Of a DNA stretch of 64,000 bases, positions 19,847-29,475 are shown in pieces. Made by a program: the position numbers and the translations under genes. The stretch is from the NCBI GenBank assembly GCA_023957315.1, contig JAMLHE010000006.1, positions 1 through 64,000 on the forward strand. Reading direction: 5' to 3'. Positions within the stretch are counted from its first letter, which is position 1, and each line of letters opens with the position of its first letter. This DNA comes from Candidatus Kapaibacterium sp. Its GTDB lineage: Bacteria; Bacteroidota; Ignavibacteria; Kapaibacteriales; UBA2268. A model generated the notes under the pieces. It did not search any database. It saw only the letters and a list, made by a program, of their open reading frames with translations, and was not told where the DNA came from.

Positions 19847-20911
19847 TCAACTCTTATGTTTTGCCAAAATCTCTTTCAAACGATTGATGACAGGAATACT
19901 TATGGGGTCTTGTTTGTTGAGTACGGCTAAGTAATAGCTTAACCAATCGCCAAGGTAAATCAGGTCGAACATTCGCGCTAAAATGTGATTACCGGTCCCG
20001 TAAAATTCATAAACGTCGTAAAATTCCGATAGCATCTCTTTGATTGCATCAAAACGAATTTTCACTCTTGGGTGGTCTTCTTTATCTCGCAAGAAAATGA
20101 ATTTGAATCTTGGTGAATTAGGCTCAGTGGCAAACCAGGCATTTATTTCATTGTGGTTCATTTCGGGCAAATAGCTCCCGAAAGCAGGAGATTTAGCATT
20201 CTCGTGAATTTGTGCTTGCCAGCGCAAATTGATTGAATCTGTTATCGCATCTGCCGAATAAATGACAGGATAGCTTCTGAACAAATCATTTGCGGCTTTG
20301 AATGCCGGGTTTGCAAAGTCATGACTTTCGTAACGACTTGTAACGCGTTTGAGCAATTCTTGGGCTTCAGTAAGCCCTGCAATTGTGCTTTTGCTCAATT
20401 CCGGCGAAAATACTTTGCTCTTGATAAGAATATAAAGCAATCCTACGAACGAATAGGCTAAGGCACATCGTGGTTGGAATCCTTCGGGAATTATCAAACA
20501 CGGTATATTCTTTGAATTAGCGAATTTCTTAACTTTTCCACCGGAAGTTAAGCAAATCATACTCAAATCATTATCATAAGCGCTTTCCATCGCTGCGAGA
20601 GTTTCTTCGGTATTGCCTGAATATGAACTGATGATAATGAGAGAATTCGCTGCTATGTTATGCGGCAAACCATATCCCTTATTCACACGAATTTTAATAT
20701 TGGATTTGCAACTCGGCGATTGCAAATATGAATTCAGAAGATTACCTCCCAAAGCCGAACCGCCCATTCCGCAAATCACAATTTCGCGAACGTGTTCGTA
20801 GGTAGTATCAATTTCGAAAGATTCGCCGATTTCGATAGCATGTTTGAATTGCACATGAAAATTATGCAATATCTCTTGCATCGAATTAATGTCGTATTTA
20901 ATTGTTAACAT
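19847..20911 (-). CDS. Bifunctional phosphoglucose/phosphomannose isomerase
   Basis: This 354-residue protein carries two SIS domains. IVICGMGGSALGGNLLNSYL opens the first, and SSYSGNTEETLAAMESA and AYSFVGLLYIL follow. HENAKSPAFGSYLPEMNHNEI and TGNHILARMFDLIYLGDWLSYYLA carry the active-site glutamate and histidine regions of the archaeal/bacterial PGI/PMI family. It interconverts fructose-6-phosphate with glucose-6-phosphate and mannose-6-phosphate. It lies 29 bp after manC on the same strand, which fits supply of mannose-6-phosphate for GDP-mannose. Confidence 0.9.
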   Translation of the reverse strand: MLTIKYDINSMQEILHNFHVQFKHAIEIGESFEIDTTYEHVREIVICGMGGSALGGNLLNSYLQSPSCKSNIKIRVNKGYGLPHNIAANSLIIISSYSGNTEETLAAMESAYDNDLSMICLTSGGKVKKFANSKNIPCLIIPEGFQPRCALAYSFVGLLYILIKSKVFSPELSKSTIAGLTEAQELLKRVTSRYESHDFANPAFKAANDLFRSYPVIYSADAITDSINLRWQAQIHENAKSPAFGSYLPEMNHNEINAWFATEPNSPRFKFIFLRDKEDHPRVKIRFDAIKEMLSEFYDVYEFYGTGNHILARMFDLIYLGDWLSYYLAVLNKQDPISIPVINRLKEILAKHKS

Positions 20912-20940
20912 ATGATTGCTCTGCTGAAAAATTTATAAAA

Positions 20941-22062
20941 TTAGAGCCACTTATCCATTTTTTTGTCGCGTAGTTCCGCAACTATTTTCTTTACGTCTTG
21001 AACTTTCGACTTATGGCATACAAGCACAGCATCGTCAGTTGTGATTATGATAATATCTTCCAAACCGAGTGCCGATACCATTCTACTGTCTTCTGTGCTG
21101 TTGATTATCATAGTATCTTTAGAGTCAACCGATACTATGTTATCGCCAAAACTCAAATTGCCATCCTTGTCTGCCCCGTGCAAACGTGAAAAAGAATCCC
21201 AAGAGCCAATGTCATCCCATGTAAAATCTGCTTTCGCAACATAGACTGATTTTGATTTTTCCATCAGTGCATAATCAATTGACTTATTAGGGAAACTATT
21301 GTAAAGCTCAATTATTTTTTCATTTGTACCGGGGAAAGCTGTTTCCGTTGTACCGGAATGCAGTTCAGCCATAGCGTCAATGTGCTCGCCAACTTCCGGG
21401 AAATGTTTCTTCATTTCACTTGTAAAAACATCTAATCGCCAGAAGAACATTCCACTATTCCAAAAGAATTTCCCACGTTCGATATATTCGCTTGCTTTCT
21501 CGGCGTCAGGCTTTTCATGAAATCTCGCAACAGGAGCAATTTGAGCTGTATCGTAATTGATAAAATCATTTTCTACTTCGATATAACCGTAACCTGTTTC
21601 AGGTCTTGCAGGTTTTATACCGATTGTGCATAAACCTTGATTTAGAGAAGCAAAATCCAAAATCGCACCGATATTCATTTGGAAGTCTTCGTCAGATTCG
21701 ATTTTGTGGTCAGCCGTCAAAACTGCCATCAAGATTTCGGCATCGTCTGTTTGATACTTCGCTTTCAAGAAAGCGGCAGCATAAGCCAAACATGGTGCGG
21801 TATTCTTTTTTGATGGTTCTGCTATTACATTACTTGCAGGAATGTCAGTTAATTCTTTGCGAATCGGCTCCAAAAGGTTGACAGAAGTTATAATGAAAAT
21901 ATCAGCTTTGTCTATAGCTTTGCCAATCCTATCAATAGATTGCCTAAGCATAGTTTTATACTTCGAATCAAGCTTCAAAAGTTGCTTGGGACGGTTTTTA
22001 CGACTTAGGGGCCAAAACCTTTCGCCCGAACCACCCGCCATTATAACACACGTTTTAATCAT
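20941..22062 (-). CDS. manC: Mannose-1-phosphate guanylyltransferase
   Basis: This protein of about 373 residues has the nucleotidyltransferase signature MAGGSGERFWPLSRKNRPKQ, then LTADHKIESDEDF, FHEKPDAEKASEYIERGKFF and DFTWDDIGSWDSF. It makes GDP-mannose from mannose-1-phosphate and GTP for glycan synthesis. The frame is open further upstream to 22167. The ATG at 22062 is chosen because it places MIKTCVIMAGG at the N-terminus as in homologues. It lacks the C-terminal isomerase domain of dual ManC enzymes, and that function is encoded next door. Confidence 0.91.
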   Translation of the reverse strand: MIKTCVIMAGGSGERFWPLSRKNRPKQLLKLDSKYKTMLRQSIDRIGKAIDKADIFIITSVNLLEPIRKELTDIPASNVIAEPSKKNTAPCLAYAAAFLKAKYQTDDAEILMAVLTADHKIESDEDFQMNIGAILDFASLNQGLCTIGIKPARPETGYGYIEVENDFINYDTAQIAPVARFHEKPDAEKASEYIERGKFFWNSGMFFWRLDVFTSEMKKHFPEVGEHIDAMAELHSGTTETAFPGTNEKIIELYNSFPNKSIDYALMEKSKSVYVAKADFTWDDIGSWDSFSRLHGADKDGNLSFGDNIVSVDSKDTMIINSTEDSRMVSALGLEDIIIITTDDAVLVCHKSKVQDVKKIVAELRDKKMDKWL

Positions 22063-22192
22063 TATATAATTTCTTATGAATACAAATAGCAAATATAAGA
22101 ACATTTCTTTGGATAATTTCCTTTTTGGGATAACTACCATGTCCAAATTAAACTTTTCGTGACTCAAAATCGTTTTAAGCGGTATAAATTAT

Positions 22193-22200
22193 TACTTTTG
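22193..22200 (+). promoter_or_regulatory. Bacteroidota-type -7 element (TACTTTTG) before gapA
   Basis: This octamer is identical to the one before nusA and lies 34 bp upstream of the gapA ATG in the divergent manC-gapA spacer. A TTTT at 22173-22176 could serve as a weak -33 partner at 16 bp spacing. The identical octamer at two unrelated housekeeping genes strengthens the call. Confidence 0.55.
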
Positions 22201-22203
22201 TAG

Positions 22204-23235
<1,032 letters not shown>

Positions 23236-23289
23236 TCATACTTTATATCGAAATTATCTTTTTTATCAAAAACAACAAAGGTTGAAATT

Positions 23290-24480
23290 ATGATTCATTC
23301 CTTGGATGAAGCCGATTTCCAAAATAAAAATGTTCTTGTCAGAGTTGACCTCAACGTTCCTTTGGACAAAAATGGCAAAATTACTGATGACACAAGAATT
23401 GTAGAATCTTTATCAACTATTGATATTATAATTGATAAAGGTGGAATTCCGATTTTGATGTCTCATCTGGGAAGACCCAAAGGGAAAGTCAATCCTGAAT
23501 TTTCATTAAAACCTGTTGCAGATTATTTGAAAGACCATTTCGGTTACAAAGTGATTTTTGCCGAAGATTGCATTGGCACTTCAGTCAAAAAAGCTATTGA
23601 TAATGCCGAATTGGGCGAGCTTGTCTTGCTCGAAAATTTGCGCTTTCATAAAGAAGAAGAAGCCAATGACATCGAATTTGCCAAGAAATTAGCCGAATTG
23701 GGCGATGTTTACGTAAACGATGCATTTGGAACAGCTCACAGAGCACATGCAAGTACTGCGGCTATTGCCGGGTTTTTTGAGGAAAAATATGCCGGAATGC
23801 TCATGCTCAAAGAACTGAACTATCTCGGAAACGCAATCAAAAATCCACGCAAACCATTTGTAGCTGTCATTGGTGGCGCCAAAATTACAGGCAAAATTGA
23901 TGTTATTAGACATCTATTTACAAAATGCGATTCGATTTTGATTGGTGGCGGAATGATGTTTACATTCTACAAAGCTTTGGGCTATGAAATCGGCAAATCT
24001 ATTTGCGAAGATGATAAACTTGCTTTAGCTAAAAGTTTGTTGGATGAAGCAAGTAGCAAAAACATCAAGTTAATGTTGCCAACCGACGTTGTAGTAGCTG
24101 ATTCATTTACTAATGATGCTCCACATAAAACAGTTGCTTTCGACAATATTCCAAGTGATTCAGTTGGAATGGATATTGGCGAGAAAACAGCACAGGAATT
24201 CAGCGATATTATTTTGAATGCTGCAACTGTCGTATGGAACGGACCTATGGGAGTATTTGAAATGAGCAATTTTGCAAAAGGAACAAAAGCAATTGCACAA
24301 TCTCTTGCCGATTTAACTTCCAAAGGTGGGATTACTGTGGTTGGTGGGGGAGATTCCGTCGCTGCTATCAGTAAATTTGGACTTGAGAAAAAAATATCAC
24401 ATGTTTCAACAGGTGGTGGAGCCTCTCTCGAATTTATGGAAGGCAAAGTTCTCCCGGGTGTTGCTGCTTTAGAATTATAA
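23290..24480 (+). CDS. pgk: Phosphoglycerate kinase
   Basis: This 396-residue monomeric PGK transfers the phosphate of 1,3-bisphosphoglycerate to ADP. It shows VLVRVDLNVPLDKNGKITDD, LMSHLGRPKGK, LLENLRFHKEEE, NDAFGTAHRAHAST, the hinge segment NGPMGVFEMSNFAKGT, and GGGDSVAAI near the C-terminus. It lies 54 bp after gapA as a gapA-pgk unit ended by a terminator. Confidence 0.97.
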   Translation: MIHSLDEADFQNKNVLVRVDLNVPLDKNGKITDDTRIVESLSTIDIIIDKGGIPILMSHLGRPKGKVNPEFSLKPVADYLKDHFGYKVIFAEDCIGTSVKKAIDNAELGELVLLENLRFHKEEEANDIEFAKKLAELGDVYVNDAFGTAHRAHASTAAIAGFFEEKYAGMLMLKELNYLGNAIKNPRKPFVAVIGGAKITGKIDVIRHLFTKCDSILIGGGMMFTFYKALGYEIGKSICEDDKLALAKSLLDEASSKNIKLMLPTDVVVADSFTNDAPHKTVAFDNIPSDSVGMDIGEKTAQEFSDIILNAATVVWNGPMGVFEMSNFAKGTKAIAQSLADLTSKGGITVVGGGDSVAAISKFGLEKKISHVSTGGGASLEFMEGKVLPGVAALEL

Positions 24481-24498
24481 TTATGTACAAGATTAGAT

Positions 24499-24530
24499 AA
24501 GGGAGTGCTTTCACAATTCACTCCCTTTTA
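24499..24530 (+). terminator. Rho-independent terminator after pgk
   Basis: A 9-bp stem (AAGGGAGTG, 24499-24507, with CACTCCCTT, 24519-24527) has an 11-nt loop and a short T-run. It lies 18 bp after the pgk stop and ends the gapA-pgk transcript. Confidence 0.8.
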
Positions 24531-24539
24531 TAGAAAAAA

Positions 24540-24923
24540 ATGTCAAAACCGAATTACATAGAAAATCACGTTGAGCTTATTGATTCAGTTATAAAATCAA
24601 TAAATGATAACTTTTTTTTATTGGAGCAATCTTTCCAATTGAATAAAGTGATTTATGACACAGTTTGTAATATTTTGAAATTCTTGAATAATTCTCTTAA
24701 ATTACTTCCCCTTATACTATTCACTCAAGCAAAAGATTCCGTTAGTAAAGAGCAATTGATTGAGTCCTTCGAGCAAGTTCTATCTTCATGGTCCGAATTC
24801 CTTGTATCGAAAGAATCGTTCACAAACGACTGGAATGTTTTTGTACACAAATGGGATTCTTACAAAACTGACTTCACTAAAACAACTAATTCCACACATA
24901 CGATTTTCATTTCGATGAATTAA
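24540..24923 (+). CDS. Hypothetical protein
   Basis: This 127-residue protein belongs to no family I recognise. It is predicted mainly helical, with one moderately hydrophobic stretch (LKFLNNSLKLLPLILFTQAK, about 46-65), no signal peptide and no cysteine pair. Trp and Lys are frequent in the C-terminal half. It sits between the pgk terminator and the rhomboid gene and starts 13 bp after the T-run, so its own promoter must overlap the terminator or it depends on read-through. The intact frame and absence of a longer opposing ORF support it as a real gene. Confidence 0.55.
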   Translation: MSKPNYIENHVELIDSVIKSINDNFFLLEQSFQLNKVIYDTVCNILKFLNNSLKLLPLILFTQAKDSVSKEQLIESFEQVLSSWSEFLVSKESFTNDWNVFVHKWDSYKTDFTKTTNSTHTIFISMN

Positions 24924-24996
24924 GAAATGAAAAGCACCTCAGCAATTCTTGGCATTCAGAAACGTCACAAGCAATATTGAAAATCATTATGAGAAT

Positions 24997-25977
24997 ATGA
25001 ATATGAGAGGTATGGGCAGTTTTTCACTTTTTCCACCTGTAATGAAAATGCTGTTGATTATCAACGTTGCAGTTTTCATTCTTCAGTATTTGTTTTTGAG
25101 CGGACTGACTTTTGATGGTCATTCACTCAATGCACTATTTATGAAATATTTCGCCTTACAGCCATTCAACGCTGAAATAATGTTCGATTTATCTGAAAAT
25201 ATATTCCTTCCATGGCAATTAATTTCGTATCAATTCATGCACGGCGGTTTATGGCATTTGTTCTTCAATATGTTTGCTCTATGGATGTTTGGTTCAGAAC
25301 TTGAAGGTTTGTGGGGAAGCAAACGATTTTTGATTTATTATTTGCTTGCCGGTGTGGGTGCCGCTATTGTCCATATGTTTATAACGCCGCTAATTACCGG
25401 CTTATCAGTTCCAACTGTAGGGGCTTCGGGCTCTGTTTATGGCATCTTACTTGCATTTGCATTCACGTTTCCGAATAGACCAATTTTCATGTTTCCTTTT
25501 TTCATTCCAATTCCGGCTAAGTTTTTTGTATTGATTTTTGTTGTTATCGAAATGATTTCGGGAGTCTCGGGTAGTTCCGGTATAGCACATTTTGCCCATC
25601 TCGGCGGTGCACTAACAGGATTTATACTTTTAAAATGGGGCGATAAAATGGGCGTTTTCAAATGGTTTTCCAAAAAATCTGATGCTTACGACCCTGGATT
25701 TGGGACTACAGGAGCTTTTCAGTCCGACCCATACTCCGGCTCCGGTAGCAGAAAACCGAACGTTATCCAAGTGAAATGGGCTCAAATCAATCAAGAAAAA
25801 CCGGTTCAACCCAGACCCGAGCCAAGAGTCGAAAATAAAGGCAAATATATAATTGACGGTGAAGAGATTACTCAAGTAAAAATTGATTCGATATTAGACA
25901 AAATTTCCGAAAGCGGTTATCAAAATTTGACCGAAAAAGAAAAGTTTATTTTAACAGAGCTTAGCAAGCGAATATAA
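24997..25977 (+). CDS. Rhomboid family intramembrane serine protease
   Basis: This protein of about 326 residues has six membrane segments and the rhomboid landmarks. FMHGGLWHLFFNMFALWMFG contains the conserved HxxxN region, TVGASGSVYGILLAFAF holds the catalytic GASG serine, and AHFAHLGGALTGFILL holds the catalytic histidine. A soluble C-terminal tail (GEEITQVKIDSILDKISESG) resembles the small domain often attached to FCB rhomboids. It cleaves other membrane proteins within the membrane, and its substrates are unknown. I chose the ATG at 24997. A TTG at 24949 would add 16 residues, and neither has a convincing Shine-Dalgarno site. Confidence 0.88.
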   Translation: MNMRGMGSFSLFPPVMKMLLIINVAVFILQYLFLSGLTFDGHSLNALFMKYFALQPFNAEIMFDLSENIFLPWQLISYQFMHGGLWHLFFNMFALWMFGSELEGLWGSKRFLIYYLLAGVGAAIVHMFITPLITGLSVPTVGASGSVYGILLAFAFTFPNRPIFMFPFFIPIPAKFFVLIFVVIEMISGVSGSSGIAHFAHLGGALTGFILLKWGDKMGVFKWFSKKSDAYDPGFGTTGAFQSDPYSGSGSRKPNVIQVKWAQINQEKPVQPRPEPRVENKGKYIIDGEEITQVKIDSILDKISESGYQNLTEKEKFILTELSKRI

Positions 25978-26007
25978 ATTTATCCACAAAATAATTTTGA
26001 TTACTCA

Positions 26008-27159
26008 ATGCAAATCAATAATCATATAGAAGGATTGACCGTAATAAGCAATCCGATTGTAACAAGCAAGAGCGTTGCCGGGGGGAATTCCTTTACTCGA
26101 CGTATCTCACGCAAAGTAATGGTAGGAAATGTTCCTGTAGGTGGTGGCTCGCCGATTTCTGTCCAAACTATGACGAAAGTAAAAACTTCCGATGTAGAAG
26201 GTATCGTGAACCAGATTAAACTTAGCGAGGAAGCAGGAGTAGATATTGTTCGGATTACAGTCAACAATAAGGACGCTGCAGAAGCGATTGGCGAGATTGT
26301 AAAACGAGTGAACGTCCCAATAGTTGCTGATATTCATTTCAATTATATGTTCGCTCTTGCTTCCATCGAAGCAGGAGTGGCAAAAGTGAGAATCAATCCG
26401 GGAAATATAGGTAAAGTAGAACGAATCAAAAAAGTTCTCTCTGCCGCAAAAGAGAGAGGAATTCCGATTAGAATTGGAGTTAATTCCGGTTCTTTAGAAA
26501 AGGACATTTTGGATAAATATGGCTATCCAACGGCAGAAGCTTTGTACGAATCAGCTATAAGGCACGTTGAAATAGCTCAAGATTTTGGATTTGACGATTT
26601 GGTAATATCAGTCAAATCAACCTCAGTTCCATTGATGATTGAAGCATATAGATTGATTGCCCAAAGAACGGATTTCCCTTTGCATCTTGGTGTTACTGAA
26701 GCCGGTAGATTGAGAACAGGCACAATCAAATCGTCGGTTGGTATCGGGACTTTGCTCGCAGAAGGAATTGGCGACACTATTCGTGTTTCCTTGACTGACG
26801 AACCCGAACTTGAGGTAGAAGTGGGCAAAGAAATTCTTCGCTCACTTGGTCTGGCTCAACGAAATGTAGAAATTATCTCGTGCCCAACTTGTGGAAGACT
26901 TGATGTTGATTTGTTCAAAATCACTGAGGAAATCGAAAAAGCTGTTAAGGACATCAAAAAGCCAATGACTGTGTCAATTCTCGGATGTGCTGTAAATGGT
27001 CCGGGTGAAGCGAGGGAAGCTGATTTGGGTGTTGCTGCCGCAAAAGGCAAAGCGTTATTATTCAGACGCGGCGAACCTTTACGCTATGTACCCGAAGCGG
27101 ATATAGTCCCCGAATTATTAAAAGAAATTTACGCTTTCGTTCCTGATGAACAAAAATAG
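26008..27159 (+). CDS. ispG: 4-hydroxy-3-methylbut-2-enyl diphosphate synthase (flavodoxin/ferredoxin)
   Basis: This 383-residue IspG/GcpE carries out the penultimate step of the MEP isoprenoid pathway with a [4Fe-4S] cluster. SVQTMTKVKTSDVEG and ADIHFNYMFALASIEAG lie in the TIM-barrel part. ISCPTCGRLDVDLFKI and GCAVNGPGEAREADLGVA hold the cluster cysteines in the C-terminal domain. It is the compact two-domain form without the large insertion found in many Bacteroidota and Chlorobi enzymes. It is convergent with dtd, with a terminator between them. Confidence 0.94.
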   Translation: MQINNHIEGLTVISNPIVTSKSVAGGNSFTRRISRKVMVGNVPVGGGSPISVQTMTKVKTSDVEGIVNQIKLSEEAGVDIVRITVNNKDAAEAIGEIVKRVNVPIVADIHFNYMFALASIEAGVAKVRINPGNIGKVERIKKVLSAAKERGIPIRIGVNSGSLEKDILDKYGYPTAEALYESAIRHVEIAQDFGFDDLVISVKSTSVPLMIEAYRLIAQRTDFPLHLGVTEAGRLRTGTIKSSVGIGTLLAEGIGDTIRVSLTDEPELEVEVGKEILRSLGLAQRNVEIISCPTCGRLDVDLFKITEEIEKAVKDIKKPMTVSILGCAVNGPGEAREADLGVAAAKGKALLFRRGEPLRYVPEADIVPELLKEIYAFVPDEQK

Positions 27160-27178
27160 TTAGGCTGAAAAATTAATT

Positions 27179-27214
27179 GGGGCTGCTACTCTTGAGTATC
27201 AGCCCCTTTTTTTT
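27179..27214 (+). terminator. Terminator between ispG and dtd, overlapping the dtd stop
   Basis: Arms GGGGCTG (27179-27185) and CAGCCCC (27200-27206), extended by an inner TACTC/GAGTA stem after one mismatch, are followed by eight Ts. It is 20 bp past the ispG stop. The last codons and stop of the convergent dtd gene (ending 27186) lie inside the hairpin. Confidence 0.8.
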
Positions 27215-27644
27215 CGATTATAACTGTCACCGGACCATCATTTACCAAATCTACATCCATCATTGCCCCGAAAATGCCTGCTTCCGTTTTGATGTTCATT
27301 TCACGAAATTTAGCTATCATATCTTCATACATTTTTTCTGCAAATTCGGGTGCAGCGGAGTTCGTAAAGCTCGGTCTGAATCCTTTTGCAGCATTACCGC
27401 AAACAGTAAAATTTGACACTACCAAAATCGCACCGCCAACATCTTGAACTGATAGATTCATCTTTTGATTTTCATCGGAAAATATTCTCAATCCTGCAAT
27501 TTTATTGCATACCCAATCCAATATTTCAGGCGTATCGGATTGGCAAACTCCTGCCAACAGCAAAAGTCCTTTATCAATTTGCCCGGTGATTGCACCATCA
27601 ACCGTAACTTTTGCAGATTTAACCCTTTGAACCACTACTTTCAT
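27186..27644 (-). CDS. dtd: D-aminoacyl-tRNA deacylase
   Basis: This 152-residue DTD hydrolyses D-aminoacyl-tRNAs and glycyl-tRNA(Ala) to protect translation. MKVVVQRVKSAKVTVDG is the family N-terminus. The active-site strand reads VVSNFTVCGNAAKGFRPSF, where the common SQFTL appears as SNFTV. NDGPVTVIIE is the conserved GPVT cross-subunit motif. The variations are conservative and the catalytic threonine is kept. It is convergent with ispG and divergent from argD. Confidence 0.92.
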   Translation of the reverse strand: MKVVVQRVKSAKVTVDGAITGQIDKGLLLLAGVCQSDTPEILDWVCNKIAGLRIFSDENQKMNLSVQDVGGAILVVSNFTVCGNAAKGFRPSFTNSAAPEFAEKMYEDMIAKFREMNIKTEAGIFGAMMDVDLVNDGPVTVIIEKKGADTQE

Positions 27645-27779
27645 TTATACAATTTCACTAAAAATTCTTAAACAACAATTGATTTTTCATCTTTGCAAAA
27701 TAACTTATTATTTGGAAAGTTTATACTAAATCATTAGAACAAAATTTTAAAATAACAAAATATAATTCTTAGGTAAACT

Positions 27780-28982
27780 ATGCAAGACATTGAAAAATAT
27801 AAAAGTTCGCTGATTGAGAACGAACATGATTTCATTCTAAACACGTATAAAAGACTTCCGATTGCGGTTGACAAAGCCGTCGGTTGCCGAGTTATAGATG
27901 TAAATGGTGATGAATATTTAGATTTTCTCGCAGGAATCGCTGTAAATGCTCTCGGGCATTCGCACCCGCGAATAATCAATGCAGTTCAGGAACAAATTTT
28001 CCGCTATATGCACGTATCTAACTACTTTTATCAGGACACTCAGATAAAATTAGCTCAAAAGCTTTGCGAAATGTCGGGCTTTAGCAAAGTCTTCTTTACT
28101 AATTCCGGCACTGAAGCCACTGAAGCAGCAATCAAACTAATCCGCAGATGGGGATTGAAGCACAAAAAGACGAATATTCTTGCGTTTAGCGGCGGATTTC
28201 ACGGTAGAACCTACGGGGCACTGTCAATTATGGATAAACCACGTTACAAAGATACAATGGGACCTTTCTTGCCGAATACACAAGTAATTCCACTCAATGA
28301 CATCGAAACATTGATGAGCAGCGTCAACTCCGATACAGCGGGTGTAGTTTTGGAATTTATTCAGGGCGAAGGCGGGATTTCGATGCCGACACCGGAATTT
28401 ATAGAAATGTTAATGGAATTGAAGTCTATTCATAATTTTCTTTTGATTGCAGATGAAGTTCAAAGCGGGATTGGCAGGTCGGGACGCTTTTTCGCATTTG
28501 AACATTGGAATATTGCCCCGGATGTTGTAATAATGGCAAAAGGTCTGGGAGGCGGGCTGCCCTTAGGCGGAATTTTAGTTGACGAACATTTGAGCGACAT
28601 TTGGGAATCAGGTATGCACGGAACTACTTACGGAGGCAATGCAGTAGCTTGTGCAACGGGAATGGTTGTACTTGAAGAACTCGAAAGTGGTCTAATGGAG
28701 CATGTCCAATCTATGGGCGAATATTTCCGTCAGGAGCTTGAAAAAATCCATGCAACCAATCCCAAAAAAGTGTTGCATGTACGCGGTCTTGGACTGATGT
28801 GCGGATTGTTATTATCATTTGATGCGGGTTTGCTCGTAAATGCTCTATTGGAAAGGAAAGCTATTGCCAATGCGGCTTCCGGCAGTGTGTTGAGAATGGT
28901 TCCACCTTTGATTGTGGGAAAAACTGAGATTGACGAATTTGTTGCAATATTGCAAAATTCTTTGGATTCAATTGAAATTTAA
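27780..28982 (+). CDS. argD: Acetylornithine/class III PLP aminotransferase
   Basis: This 400-residue class-III aminotransferase resembles ArgD. GIAVNALGHSHPRIINAVQ, TNSGTEATEAAIKLIRRWG, FHGRTYGALS, LLIADEVQSGIGRSGRFFAF and the PLP-lysine segment MAKGLGGGLPLGGILV occur in order. N-acetylornithine aminotransferase for arginine synthesis is the most likely role. Related enzymes act on succinylornithine, ornithine or gamma-aminobutyrate, and no other arginine gene is nearby to settle it. Confidence 0.85.
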   Translation: MQDIEKYKSSLIENEHDFILNTYKRLPIAVDKAVGCRVIDVNGDEYLDFLAGIAVNALGHSHPRIINAVQEQIFRYMHVSNYFYQDTQIKLAQKLCEMSGFSKVFFTNSGTEATEAAIKLIRRWGLKHKKTNILAFSGGFHGRTYGALSIMDKPRYKDTMGPFLPNTQVIPLNDIETLMSSVNSDTAGVVLEFIQGEGGISMPTPEFIEMLMELKSIHNFLLIADEVQSGIGRSGRFFAFEHWNIAPDVVIMAKGLGGGLPLGGILVDEHLSDIWESGMHGTTYGGNAVACATGMVVLEELESGLMEHVQSMGEYFRQELEKIHATNPKKVLHVRGLGLMCGLLLSFDAGLLVNALLERKAIANAASGSVLRMVPPLIVGKTEIDEFVAILQNSLDSIEI

Positions 28983-29037
28983 CAATTTAGCTCCCAAAAT
29001 TGTAACTTTTTCAGCTTTCATTACGTATCTTGGCTAT

Positions 29038-29475
29038 ATGAAAAATGAAAAAATGAAAATATATTTAATTTCTGCAATCTTTACATTGTTGATATTGAAT
29101 TCTTGCAGCGAAGTTAATACTCCATCAAAAAATGAATCCGATTTAGTGGGCTCTTGGGTTTCGGAAAGCGTTACTTTGGCAAACAAGCCTGATACTTATG
29201 TGATTGAAACTCCTGCAAATTACCAAGTAAGACTGACTATTTTCGATGATGGAAATTTTGAGCTCATGAGGAGTACAGATAAGGACAATATTAGCGATTC
29301 CGGGCTGTGGTATTATTCTGAGAACGAAATAATTTTAAAACTCAGATGCGAAACCGGATTGGAATATGATTTGGATTATAACCCCACAAATTCTACAATT
29401 ATATTCAAATCTTACGAATTTTACGACTTAGAACTTTATGAAATTAATGCAATCTTGGTTAAATCTAAATTGTAA
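29038..29475 (+). CDS. Small lipoprotein, lipocalin-like
   Basis: This protein of about 145 residues has a lipoprotein signal. A charged start (MKNEKMKIYLISAIF) is followed by a hydrophobic core and the lipobox LILNSC, with the acylated cysteine at about residue 23. The mature part begins with a Ser/Asn linker and LVGSWVSESV, then alternating strands (TIFDDGNFELMRSTDK, SGLWYYSENEIILKL). This resembles the lipocalin-like beta-barrel lipoproteins of FCB bacteria. The open frame extends upstream into argD, but the ATG at 29038 places the signal at the N-terminus. It overlaps the convergent glycosyltransferase gene by 11 bp. Ligand and role are unknown. Confidence 0.7.
   Translation: MKNEKMKIYLISAIFTLLILNSCSEVNTPSKNESDLVGSWVSESVTLANKPDTYVIETPANYQVRLTIFDDGNFELMRSTDKDNISDSGLWYYSENEIILKLRCETGLEYDLDYNPTNSTIIFKSYEFYDLELYEINAILVKSKL

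Noticed and set aside
23982..24521. 179-codon minus-strand ORF over the end of pgk
   Set aside because: It is antisense to a clear phosphoglycerate kinase and reads through the pgk terminator hairpin, with no recognisable protein features.
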